Positions 1 through 6,372 of a stretch of 6,517 nt of DNA are shown piece by piece. Position 1 is the stretch's first letter; each line of letters begins with the position of its first letter. The position numbers were made by a program, and so were the translations under genes. The notes beneath the pieces are model-generated. The model did no database searches. It saw only the letters and a program-made list of their open reading frames with translations, and was not told the DNA's origin. Origin of the DNA: an uncultured Oscillospiraceae bacterium (lineage in GTDB: Bacteria > Bacillota > Clostridia > Oscillospirales > Acutalibacteraceae); the NCBI GenBank assembly GCA_902461995.1, contig CABQAA010000123.1:1-6517 (forward strand), written 5' to 3'.

Positions 1-1271
1 CCTTCGAGACGCTCCACCAGATCCCCATGAATACCGCTTTGCAGCAGCAGAACAAAATTGTCCGCGCTTTTGTGAGCGCACAGCTCCCCCGGCCGGAGCG
101 ATTCGGTGAGCACCCGGGACAAAAACAAAATGGCACGGTTGCCTTCCTGATAGCCGAACATCTCGTTGATATATTTAAATTTATCGATATCCAAGCTGAC
201 AACGGCATACGGCTTGCCCTCGTTGGCAGTTTTTCCGAGGATGTCCGCGGCATCGGCCTTAAACTTACTCAATGTGTCCCCGCCCGTCAGGGGATCCACA
301 TACGCGAGGCTGCGCAGGATCTTTTTGCTGTTTGCCTGCATACGGATGATATGCATCACCAGGAAAAAGAAGAGCAGCAGCATAACTCCGACGAGCATAG
401 AGGAATGACTCATGACCTGCGCCATTTTTTCATTGGCGACGCTTGTCGGCACAACCGACAGCAAATACCAGTCGTTGATATCGAGGGGCGTGTAATACAT
501 GTATTTCAGTTCTTGATTGACAAACTCCACATGCCCGGACGTGCCGGTCTGCATTCCTTCCCGCAACGCAGCCACGCTGGTTTTGTTCGATGGATCCGCA
601 CCCTCCATGGACACAAAGATGTTCTCCATATCGAGGATGCTGTTCTTGTTGGAAGAGCGCACCACCGCGTCGCCATTTTGTTTGACAACGTAGGTATACC
701 CTTCCCCCTCGAAATTTGACACCTCCAGATTCTGCTGAAAGCGTGCCGTCTCATACGTGCCGAAGAGGACACCAGCCAAGGAATCATCGTGATAAACAGG
801 CGCGCTGTACACGTTGATCCGCCCGTCTCCCACCTTATCGACAAGCGTGTCCGAAACCGCTGCGGACCCTTTAAGCGCCTCTTGAAAGTAAACGCGATCG
901 GTCAGATTCATTGTCTGTCCGTCGGTCGTGCAGGCCGTCCCGTCAAGCCCGATAAAGCCCATCCGCTTAAAATGGTTTTTCTCCACCACTTCACGCAGCA
1001 CCGCCATCAGACGGTCCATATCCGGCTCTTCCGTTTTCCCCAGCAGCAGCGCGATATCCCGCATGGACTGCAGGGAACCCTGCACTTCCCGGCGGAGGGT
1101 CATGGCGCTCTGTTCCGCAATTTCACTCAGGGAGTTGGTGATTTCCTCCTTAAATATCCGACGCACGGACAGGGAAAACAGTAACGCTCCGCCAATGGCG
1201 ACAATCACAACCGCGGCGGCGATGGCAATGGCACTATACAGACCCTTTCCCTTCGTTCGCATTGTGTCCAT
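1..1271 (-). CDS. Membrane sensor with Cache-like domain and degenerate GGDEF domain (partial, C-terminus beyond window)
   Basis: The 423 visible residues read as a signalling protein of the diguanylate cyclase type, cut by the left edge. A short cytoplasmic N-terminus leads into a membrane helix (about residues 11-34). An extracellular region (about 35-288) resembles a double Cache sensor, with DRVYF at 125-129 and a second lobe around YTYVV (192-196). A second membrane helix (about 291-309) follows. The GGDEF domain starts at DPLTGG (326-331) and has LDIDKFKYINE (360-370), which keeps the metal-type Asp residues. The usual GD after the second loop is GN (377-378), and the signature GGDEF is SADNF (402-406). 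Loss of these residues argues against cyclase activity. Such degenerate domains often precede an EAL phosphodiesterase domain, which would lie outside the window. The ATG at 1271 is chosen because AGGAAGG lies just upstream; an in-frame ATG at 1262 is the alternative. It has its own promoter and is separated from the operon before it by a terminator. The ligand is unknown. Confidence 0.88.
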   Translation of the reverse strand, partial: MDTMRTKGKGLYSAIAIAAAVVIVAIGGALLFSLSVRRIFKEEITNSLSEIAEQSAMTLRREVQGSLQSMRDIALLLGKTEEPDMDRLMAVLREVVEKNHFKRMGFIGLDGTACTTDGQTMNLTDRVYFQEALKGSAAVSDTLVDKVGDGRINVYSAPVYHDDSLAGVLFGTYETARFQQNLEVSNFEGEGYTYVVKQNGDAVVRSSNKNSILDMENIFVSMEGADPSNKTSVAALREGMQTGTSGHVEFVNQELKYMYYTPLDINDWYLLSVVPTSVANEKMAQVMSHSSMLVGVMLLLFFFLVMHIIRMQANSKKILRSLAYVDPLTGGDTLSKFKADAADILGKTANEGKPYAVVSLDIDKFKYINEMFGYQEGNRAILFLSRVLTESLRPGELCAHKSADNFVLLLQSGIHGDLVERLE

Positions 1272-1273
1272 TT

Positions 1274-1281
1274 TCCTTCCT
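1274..1281 (-). promoter_or_regulatory. Ribosome binding site of the sensor gene
   Basis: Reading the minus strand, AGGAAGG lies immediately before the ATG at 1271. The first AGG is about 7 bases from that ATG. The second AGG is only about 3 bases from it, but about 12 bases from the alternative ATG at 1262. The spacing therefore favours 1271 without fully excluding 1262. Confidence 0.6.
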
Positions 1282-1285
1282 ATTC

Positions 1286-1315
1286 CATCCCGCAGCGACG
1301 AAAAAATGTGGGATG
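1286..1315 (-). other. Possible weak stem-loop in the sensor gene's 5' leader
   Basis: CATCCC (minus strand 1315-1310) can pair with GGGATG (1291-1286) across an 18-base loop. The hairpin would end a few bases before the ribosome binding site and so could influence translation. Six pairs with a large loop is weak and may be chance. It does not match any riboswitch class that I recognise. Confidence 0.2.
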
Positions 1316-1331
1316 TTATCGGTCTCGGGTC

Positions 1332-1360
1332 ATTATAGCATATTTCCCTGGTTTTGACAA
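1332..1360 (-). promoter_or_regulatory. Sigma-A-type promoter of the Cache-GGDEF gene
   Basis: On the minus strand, TTGTCA (1360-1355; 5 of 6 to consensus) is followed by a 17-base spacer and a perfect TATAAT (1337-1332). The -10 is preceded by TGC, giving an extended -10 element. An A/T-rich tract just upstream (about 1361-1376) could act as an UP element. Transcription would start near 1325, giving a 5' leader of about 54 bases before the ATG at 1271. This is the only convincing promoter I see in the window. Confidence 0.85.
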
Positions 1361-1420
1361 AATTTTTCTTTTTTCTCGCTTATATTCACCCGCATCCAAT
1401 CGACCGGGCGCCGCACTTTT

Positions 1421-1457
1421 CAAAAAGACGGCAGGCGCAAACGCGCCTGCCGTCTTT
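1421..1457 (-). terminator. Intrinsic terminator ending the transporter/DUF4838 operon
   Basis: A perfect 15-bp inverted repeat (arms 1457-1443 and 1438-1424 on the minus strand) encloses a four-base loop. The core of the arm is GACGGCAGGCGC. The 3' arm runs into five consecutive T residues (1426-1422) on the minus strand, as expected of a rho-independent terminator. The hairpin begins about 11 bases after the stop codon of the upstream gene. On the plus strand there is no comparable T run, so it appears to work in one direction only. Confidence 0.93.
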
Positions 1458-1468
1458 CAACCAATCAT

Positions 1469-3340
1469 TCAGATGAGCTTTTTTGCCTTTTCCCAAAGGG
1501 AAATCTGGTTTTCCATCCGTTTTTTCTGATCCGCGGTGACGCTGTTCAGTTTCGCTTTCGCGCTGCCAAGCGCCACATCGATTTTACCGATCTGAGCCGT
1601 GTTATACATGGCCGCAGGCTCCGGCGGAATCCAAGTCATGCTGTAGGCCGTGCAGGCTTCGCTTGCATCGGCGAGGGCTTTATAGTAGTTGTACATCTCT
1701 TTGCCCGCATTGCCGTACAGCTTATTGCAAGCATCCAGCAGGATCTGATCGCCGGACAGGCTGTCGTCCCACATACCCTTCGCCGCCACGTACCAAAGCG
1801 GCCACCGCAGCGGGAAGCTCGCCTCGGTTTCCCGATAGGTCGCCAGGGGTCCCTGATCGTAGAAGATGTATTCCGCGCCGTTCGCTTTCCAGAAATTCTG
1901 GTTGCGGATCGCCACATCGCCCTGAACCCACGGAATATCCTTCCAGCTATCACGCTCCACAGCCAGGCAGTACCATTCCCAGATGGATACATGCTTGACA
2001 TTCGCTTTGCTGATATAAGAAAGGAAATTGTCCTTCCAGGAGGACTTGTAGGTGTTGTGGGTGATCCCATCCCGGTCATCCCCGAGATAAAGGCCGTCCT
2101 CGATGGGACTGGTCATGCTGGTTTCCCGGCAGAACATGATTTCCACGTTCGGCTCGGCCTTGATGGTGGTCTGGGGTGCGTGCCAGGTGGAATGGTAGCT
2201 CAGAATCGACACCCGTTTGTCGGGATACTTCTTCGCCACCGCCCGGGCCACCCGGTTGGCAAATTCGATCATCAGATCGGTATCGGACGGATACTTGGAG
2301 CATTCCGGGCATTCGCACCAGAAGAGTTCCCAGCCGTCGTTGGCAGTGACGGGGATCGTCATCAGAGACGGATTGCTGTCGAACCGCTCGATCACCTTTT
2401 TCGCAACCTCGGCCGCAAACTCCTTATTGGAATAGCAGTACTGCCACCAGGTATCCGCATAGGGGTCCCGCTTCCCATTGATCATGCTGAACCATTCGGG
2501 ATGGGTGGGGAAATAAATTTCCCGGCTGACAAACTGGGGCAGATAATGGCCCAGATAGATATTGGCCCCGCCCAGATACCAGCGCTGCCCGAGCTCCTGA
2601 TAATTGCCGTAGACGTTGTTGCGGCGGCTGTTGAATTTCGGTTTGTGCACGATATCCAGCTTGCCGACGCTGATGTTTTTGACGCTGGGGACGACCTGCC
2701 AGAGCTCATCGGTGCCGAACCAGCCGCAGCCCTGCTTTTCGAGGAACATGGTGACGGCGTTCTGCGTGCCGATGTAATCCTGATCGTCATTGCCCATGAG
2801 CACGAGATAATTGTTGACCCTCTTCAAAATCACCTGTTCGTTGTTCGGATACCCCGTGGGCTGCTTGATCCCGAGTTTCTCGGTATACTTCGACGGGCCG
2901 ACCAGGATATAATTCCCCTGTGTACGATCGACGGAATCGAAACCGATTTTCACGGCGGCTCCCGTCATTTTCATCAGATAACTCTGCAGATCCTCGGCAG
3001 CCGTGCGCACTTTGTCGGAGGCATTCTTGCCGATGACGATGGTCGCCACAGCCGCACCATCCTTGACAATGTCGAAATCACCCGCGATCACGGGGGTGGT
3101 GGTGGGCGCCGTCGTGGTGCCGGGGGTATCCGTACTGGATCCGGGATCCCCGGTGGAATCACTCCCGGTACCTTCGCCCGTCGCATCGCCGGTCGGCTCG
3201 GTCGTGCCGGTGATCTCACCGGATCCGTCGCTTACAGCCGGGGTGTCGTCATGTCCGCAGCCGGCCGTGGCAAGCAGCATCAACATGGCCAGAAAACCGG
3301 CGGCCGCGCGTTTCCACCAAACAATGGAATTTGTTGTCAT
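1469..3340 (-). CDS. DUF4838-type lipoprotein (copy A), putative extracellular carbohydrate-active protein
   Basis: The 623-residue protein begins with a lipoprotein signal peptide: a hydrophobic run at about 12-26, then TAGC with the acylated cysteine at C28. A low-complexity Gly/Thr/Asp/Ser/Pro linker (about 29-85) tethers the folded part away from the membrane. An N-terminal alpha/beta domain (about 88-235) contains ASDKVRTAAEDLQSYL (107-122) and ILVGPSK, similar to the accessory domains that precede GH67 and GH20 barrels. The central and C-terminal part has HPEWF (280-284), WQYCYSN (299-305), NDGW (334-337), WCECPEC (341-347), EPNVE (396-400), IWEWYC (453-458), DQGPL (495-499) and PLRWPLWYV (510-518). 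I recognise this pattern as the DUF4838 family, usually found in glycan-use loci of Firmicutes and Bacteroidetes; its reaction is not established. D335 and E455 are acidic candidates for catalysis by inference only. The ATG is preceded by AGGTG four bases upstream. It is the last gene of the operon and a paralogue of the gene before it. Confidence 0.88.
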   Translation of the reverse strand: MTTNSIVWWKRAAAGFLAMLMLLATAGCGHDDTPAVSDGSGEITGTTEPTGDATGEGTGSDSTGDPGSSTDTPGTTTAPTTTPVIAGDFDIVKDGAAVATIVIGKNASDKVRTAAEDLQSYLMKMTGAAVKIGFDSVDRTQGNYILVGPSKYTEKLGIKQPTGYPNNEQVILKRVNNYLVLMGNDDQDYIGTQNAVTMFLEKQGCGWFGTDELWQVVPSVKNISVGKLDIVHKPKFNSRRNNVYGNYQELGQRWYLGGANIYLGHYLPQFVSREIYFPTHPEWFSMINGKRDPYADTWWQYCYSNKEFAAEVAKKVIERFDSNPSLMTIPVTANDGWELFWCECPECSKYPSDTDLMIEFANRVARAVAKKYPDKRVSILSYHSTWHAPQTTIKAEPNVEIMFCRETSMTSPIEDGLYLGDDRDGITHNTYKSSWKDNFLSYISKANVKHVSIWEWYCLAVERDSWKDIPWVQGDVAIRNQNFWKANGAEYIFYDQGPLATYRETEASFPLRWPLWYVAAKGMWDDSLSGDQILLDACNKLYGNAGKEMYNYYKALADASEACTAYSMTWIPPEPAAMYNTAQIGKIDVALGSAKAKLNSVTADQKKRMENQISLWEKAKKLI

Positions 3341-3344
3341 ATCA

Positions 3345-3349
3345 CACCT
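3345..3349 (-). promoter_or_regulatory. Ribosome binding site of copy A
   Basis: The minus strand reads AGGTG, then TGAT, then the ATG at 3340, which is a good Gram-positive-type spacing. The surrounding octamer AGGTGTGA is also found before copy B, which fits duplication of the leader together with the gene, though eight bases alone are weak evidence. Confidence 0.7.
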
Positions 3350-3375
3350 GCCCTTTCATCCGCCATGTCATATGG

Positions 3376-5043
3376 CTAGTCAATGAGTTCCCCTGTGGCG
3401 ATCACGTCTTTGGCCTTGTCCCACAGGTCCAGCTGGACCTGAAGACGGCGGCTTTCGGTCTCTCCCACAACCGGGAGCATACCACGGACCTGACTCATCA
3501 GCCGGTCGAGACGCTGCACGGCGTCGGGGGTATAGAGTTCCCTCGGCTCCGGCGGATGCCAAGCAATGGTTTTGGCCGTGTTGTGCTCGGCAATGTCCGC
3601 AAGTGCCGCATAATAGGCAAACAGAAGATCCGCCGCCTCGCCATACAGTTTTTTGCAGGCGTCGAGCAGCATTTCGGACCCTGTCAGATCCTTGTCCCAC
3701 ATGCCTCTGGCGTTGACATACCAGAGCGGCCAGCGCAGCGGGAAGCTCGCATCGTCCTCGTAAAACACGTCCAGAGGACCCTGGTCGTTATAGATATACT
3801 GGACACCGTGCTCCCGCCAGTAGCGGTGGTTGCGGGTAATCACATCCCCCTGCACCCACGGCACGTCCTTCCAGACGGGCTGGGCGGCAGCGATGCAGTA
3901 CCAGTCCCAGATGGCGATGCTTGAAAAATGCACCATCTCGTTCCATTTTTCAAAATTTTCCTTCCAGGGAACCGGATAGGTATTCTTGCTCTTTTCGAAG
4001 GTGTATTTCTGATGATAGCCGTTGTCCGGACCTTTATCGACCGGCAGAAACATATCGGCTTCCTTGCAGAACATCACTTCGACGTTGGGTTCCACCTTCA
4101 TCGGTTTCCGGGGCGGATGATAGGTGGGAAAATAGGCGAGGAAGGTCAGCTTATGGTGCGGGTACTTCTCCCCGACTTCTTTGGCCAGCCGGTTGGCAAA
4201 CTGCACGGCCACTTCGCTCGGCGTCCCCATTTTCCGGCATTTTTCGCATTCGCACCAACCGTGGTACCAGCCGTCGTTGAGCGCAATGCTGTATTGACTC
4301 AAAGACGGATCCGCATCGAAAATTTCGATGATTTTCTGCGCGAACAGGTGCAGCAGATCCTCGTTGGAATAACAGTACTGCCACCAATCGACGTAGGGGT
4401 TGCGCCGGCCATCGAGCTCACAGAACCATTCAGGGTGGATCGGAAAGACCTCGTCCCGGGGGACCAGTCCGGTCAGTGCATGGCCCGCCACCCGTTTCAC
4501 GCCCCCGAGATACCACCGTTCTCCGATTTCGGGGTTAAAGTTCAGTACATTGTTATAGCGCGAAATGAACGCTGGCGTGTGGTTGATATCGAGATACCCG
4601 ACCGTCAGGGTCGGCTTCTCGGGAATCACCTGCCAGAGCGGATCGGGGCCGAACCAGCCGCAGCCGAAGCGTTCAAACAGCATGGTCACGGCAAACCGCG
4701 TACCCTGGAACAGGTTGTCGTCATTGCCGAGCAGCGCCAGGCAGCTGCCGTCCCGCCGGAGAATCACCCGTTCGTTTTCAAACGCCCCCGTCGGCGTCAC
4801 GATCCCCATTTCCTCCGTCAGCTTCGACGGACCGATGAGGACCAAATTGCCTTCGAGCGGTTCATCGTCGGTGCGGACGGGGCAGCGGGCCCCGGTCATG
4901 CGCTCGAGCAGCGAACAAAAATCGTCCGCGGCCTTTTTCACCTTATCACTGGCCGTCCGGGAAATCACCGCCTGACAGCGGCACTCCCCGTCCCGGACCA
5001 GCTCCAGTTCCGTATAATCCGCGCGCGGCTCTGAGGTAGCCAA
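3376..5043 (-). CDS. DUF4838-type protein without signal peptide (copy B), putative cytoplasmic carbohydrate-active protein
   Basis: This 555-residue protein aligns with copy A from its first 30 residues to its end. Shared blocks include ASDKVKKAADDF (31-42), GCGWFG (127-132), HPEWF (203-207), WQYCYSN (221-227), NDGW (256-259), WCECEKC (263-269), EPNVE (318-322), IWDWYC (378-383), DQGPL (420-424) and PLRWPLWYV (435-443). The CxCxxC cluster is kept, and E455 of copy A is Asp here (D380). Unlike copy A there is no signal peptide, lipobox or linker: the domain begins almost at the start codon. The open frame extends further upstream, but that part overlaps the solute-binding protein gene out of frame, and its Arg-rich translation looks like a shadow. 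The first credible start is TTG at 5043, with GAAAGGTG upstream and 26 bases after the previous stop. No in-frame ATG occurs until inside the conserved N-terminal domain. It probably acts in the cytoplasm on imported sugar; the reaction is unknown. Confidence 0.84.
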   Translation of the reverse strand: MATSEPRADYTELELVRDGECRCQAVISRTASDKVKKAADDFCSLLERMTGARCPVRTDDEPLEGNLVLIGPSKLTEEMGIVTPTGAFENERVILRRDGSCLALLGNDDNLFQGTRFAVTMLFERFGCGWFGPDPLWQVIPEKPTLTVGYLDINHTPAFISRYNNVLNFNPEIGERWYLGGVKRVAGHALTGLVPRDEVFPIHPEWFCELDGRRNPYVDWWQYCYSNEDLLHLFAQKIIEIFDADPSLSQYSIALNDGWYHGWCECEKCRKMGTPSEVAVQFANRLAKEVGEKYPHHKLTFLAYFPTYHPPRKPMKVEPNVEVMFCKEADMFLPVDKGPDNGYHQKYTFEKSKNTYPVPWKENFEKWNEMVHFSSIAIWDWYCIAAAQPVWKDVPWVQGDVITRNHRYWREHGVQYIYNDQGPLDVFYEDDASFPLRWPLWYVNARGMWDKDLTGSEMLLDACKKLYGEAADLLFAYYAALADIAEHNTAKTIAWHPPEPRELYTPDAVQRLDRLMSQVRGMLPVVGETESRRLQVQLDLWDKAKDVIATGELID

Positions 5044-5053
5044 GAAAAAGTCA

Positions 5054-5061
5054 CACCTTTC
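5054..5061 (-). promoter_or_regulatory. Ribosome binding site that supports the TTG start of copy B
   Basis: GAAAGGTG on the minus strand ends ten bases before the TTG at 5043, and lies between that codon and the stop codon of the binding-protein gene at 5070. It is the only Shine-Dalgarno-like sequence near the beginning of the conserved region. The spacing is slightly long, and translation may also be coupled to the upstream gene, which stops 26 bases earlier. Confidence 0.6.
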
Positions 5062-5069
5062 TGGATGCG

Positions 5070-6353
5070 TCAGCCTTCGGTCGACGTGGTGGCGCTGTTC
5101 GCGTCGTCTACCATCTTCTGATAAACCGGCTTGTATTCTTCGATTGCCTGGGCGATGTTCTTTCCTTCGCCGATCTCGCCGCAAATATCAAACGCGCCGC
5201 CGACAGCGGAGTCGTAGCTGTTGGTGCAGTAGGGTCTAGATGCAAGTTCTTTATAGAGGGCCACGTGGGCGGGATCGAGCTTTTCATTCGCTTTGGCCGT
5301 AAACGCCGCCTGGCCGTCCACCAGCATGTCGATCAGCTTGCCCGCATGATAAGGACAGTCGGAGCCGTTGCCCATCGCCCAGCCGGCCGCCGTGATCGGG
5401 GATACCTTGCCGCTGTTGTCGGGACCGAAGGGAACCGGCACAACGCCGTATTCAAAATCCGCCAGACCGAAATCCTTGGCGTCTAAGATCTGCGCGTCAA
5501 CCCATTGGAAATCCATCAGCATGGCTGCGCCGCCTTTATAGAAGGTCTGCCAGGGATCGCCGTCATAACCGCTCCACTTGGAGGTGTAATATGCGTCCTG
5601 AATCAGCTCGAAAGAGCGCCGGAGCTCGGGCGCGCTGATGTTGAGCGTGTATTTGGAGTTGTCATCCAGCTTGAGCATGGAGGTCTGGTTGGCGCCGAAA
5701 AGTATGTAGGGATAGTTGGTGGCCAGACCAAAACGCTTCTGCTTGTCGTCGGTCAGCATTTTCGCAATCCGGGTCAGGTTGTCCCAGTTCCAGTCCCCCG
5801 CCTCGTAAAGCTTCTGAAGATCGTCGGCGCCTTCGTTTTCAAACATCGTCTTGTTGTAGTAGATCACGGCGACATTGGTTTCCGAAACCGCGACATAGTA
5901 ATTTCCGCCGTATTTGAACACCGAATCCATCGTCGCCTTGTGGAGATTCGGATTGTCCAGGTTGATGTATTTCTGAATCGGCTGCGTAATGCCCTTCAGC
6001 GCAAATTTCGGATTGTTGTTCGCGCCGTCGTTGATGACGTCGATGGGGTCCTCACTCGCTGCGTTGGCGAGCACCTTGGTTTCCCAGGTGTCCCAGCCGG
6101 CGATGACGAATTCCACCGTGACATCCGGATATTGATCCTTAAAATTCTTGACGACGGCGTTCTGCCACATAGATTCATCGGTGGAATTGGGGTTATGGCC
6201 GGGGATCATAATGGAGAGTTTTTTGCCTTTCTCTGCCTCCAGACCCTCTTTGCCTTCTCCGCCGCTCCCGCCCTGATCCGTACAGCCGGCCATCAGGACA
6301 CCCATCATGGATACCGCCGTCAGAGCGATCAATGCCTGTCTCCATTTACTCAT
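5070..6353 (-). CDS. Sugar ABC transporter substrate-binding lipoprotein (CUT1 type)
   Basis: This 427-residue protein is the extracellular binding component of a carbohydrate importer; it would capture a sugar or oligosaccharide and deliver it to the permeases. The signal peptide (KWR at 3-5, hydrophobic 7-22) ends in LMAGC, with the lipid-bearing cysteine at C24. A short Gly/Glu/Lys linker (about 25-45) follows. The mature fold starts at KLSIMIPGHN (45-54) and has features of family 1 solute-binding proteins: FKDQYPDVTVEF (71-82), DVINDG (105-110), the hinge-region YYNKTMFENEG (165-175), WNWDNL (188-193), GGAAMLMDF (274-282) and TAAGWAMG (321-328). The aromatic-rich stretch around 256-271 is typical of sugar sites. 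The start at 6353 is preferred because it puts the signal peptide at the N-terminus and AAGGAAAGG lies upstream; a longer frame starting at 6425 would overlap the permease gene. It lies 19 bases after the permease gene. The substrate cannot be read from the sequence. Confidence 0.94.
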   Translation of the reverse strand: MSKWRQALIALTAVSMMGVLMAGCTDQGGSGGEGKEGLEAEKGKKLSIMIPGHNPNSTDESMWQNAVVKNFKDQYPDVTVEFVIAGWDTWETKVLANAASEDPIDVINDGANNNPKFALKGITQPIQKYINLDNPNLHKATMDSVFKYGGNYYVAVSETNVAVIYYNKTMFENEGADDLQKLYEAGDWNWDNLTRIAKMLTDDKQKRFGLATNYPYILFGANQTSMLKLDDNSKYTLNISAPELRRSFELIQDAYYTSKWSGYDGDPWQTFYKGGAAMLMDFQWVDAQILDAKDFGLADFEYGVVPVPFGPDNSGKVSPITAAGWAMGNGSDCPYHAGKLIDMLVDGQAAFTAKANEKLDPAHVALYKELASRPYCTNSYDSAVGGAFDICGEIGEGKNIAQAIEEYKPVYQKMVDDANSATTSTEG

Positions 6354-6372
6354 ATCATAACCAACCTTTCCT

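Noticed and set aside
1272..1331. Riboswitch (for example a c-di-GMP type) in the sensor gene leader
   Set aside because: The leader is only about 54 bases, which is too short for the known c-di-GMP aptamers plus a switch, and only a weak six-pair hairpin is visible.
1991..3379. A 462-codon open frame on the plus strand opposite copy A, and similar long frames at 3928-5034 and 5505-6410
   Set aside because: Each lies antisense to a well-supported gene, and the translations have no recognisable domains. Their His/Arg/Asp-rich, Ile/Gly/Val-rich composition fits a mirror of codon bias in GC-rich genes.
5020..5075. Frameshift hypothesis in which copy B once had a leader hidden in another frame
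   Set aside because: The 26-base gap contains no stretch that could encode a hydrophobic signal in any frame, and the binding-protein gene ends intact just before it.
5044..5184. N-terminal extension of copy B to an ATG at 5184
   Set aside because: It would overlap the end of the solute-binding protein gene out of frame. The added residues are Arg-rich with no homology to copy A and no signal peptide, so the TTG at 5043 is preferred.
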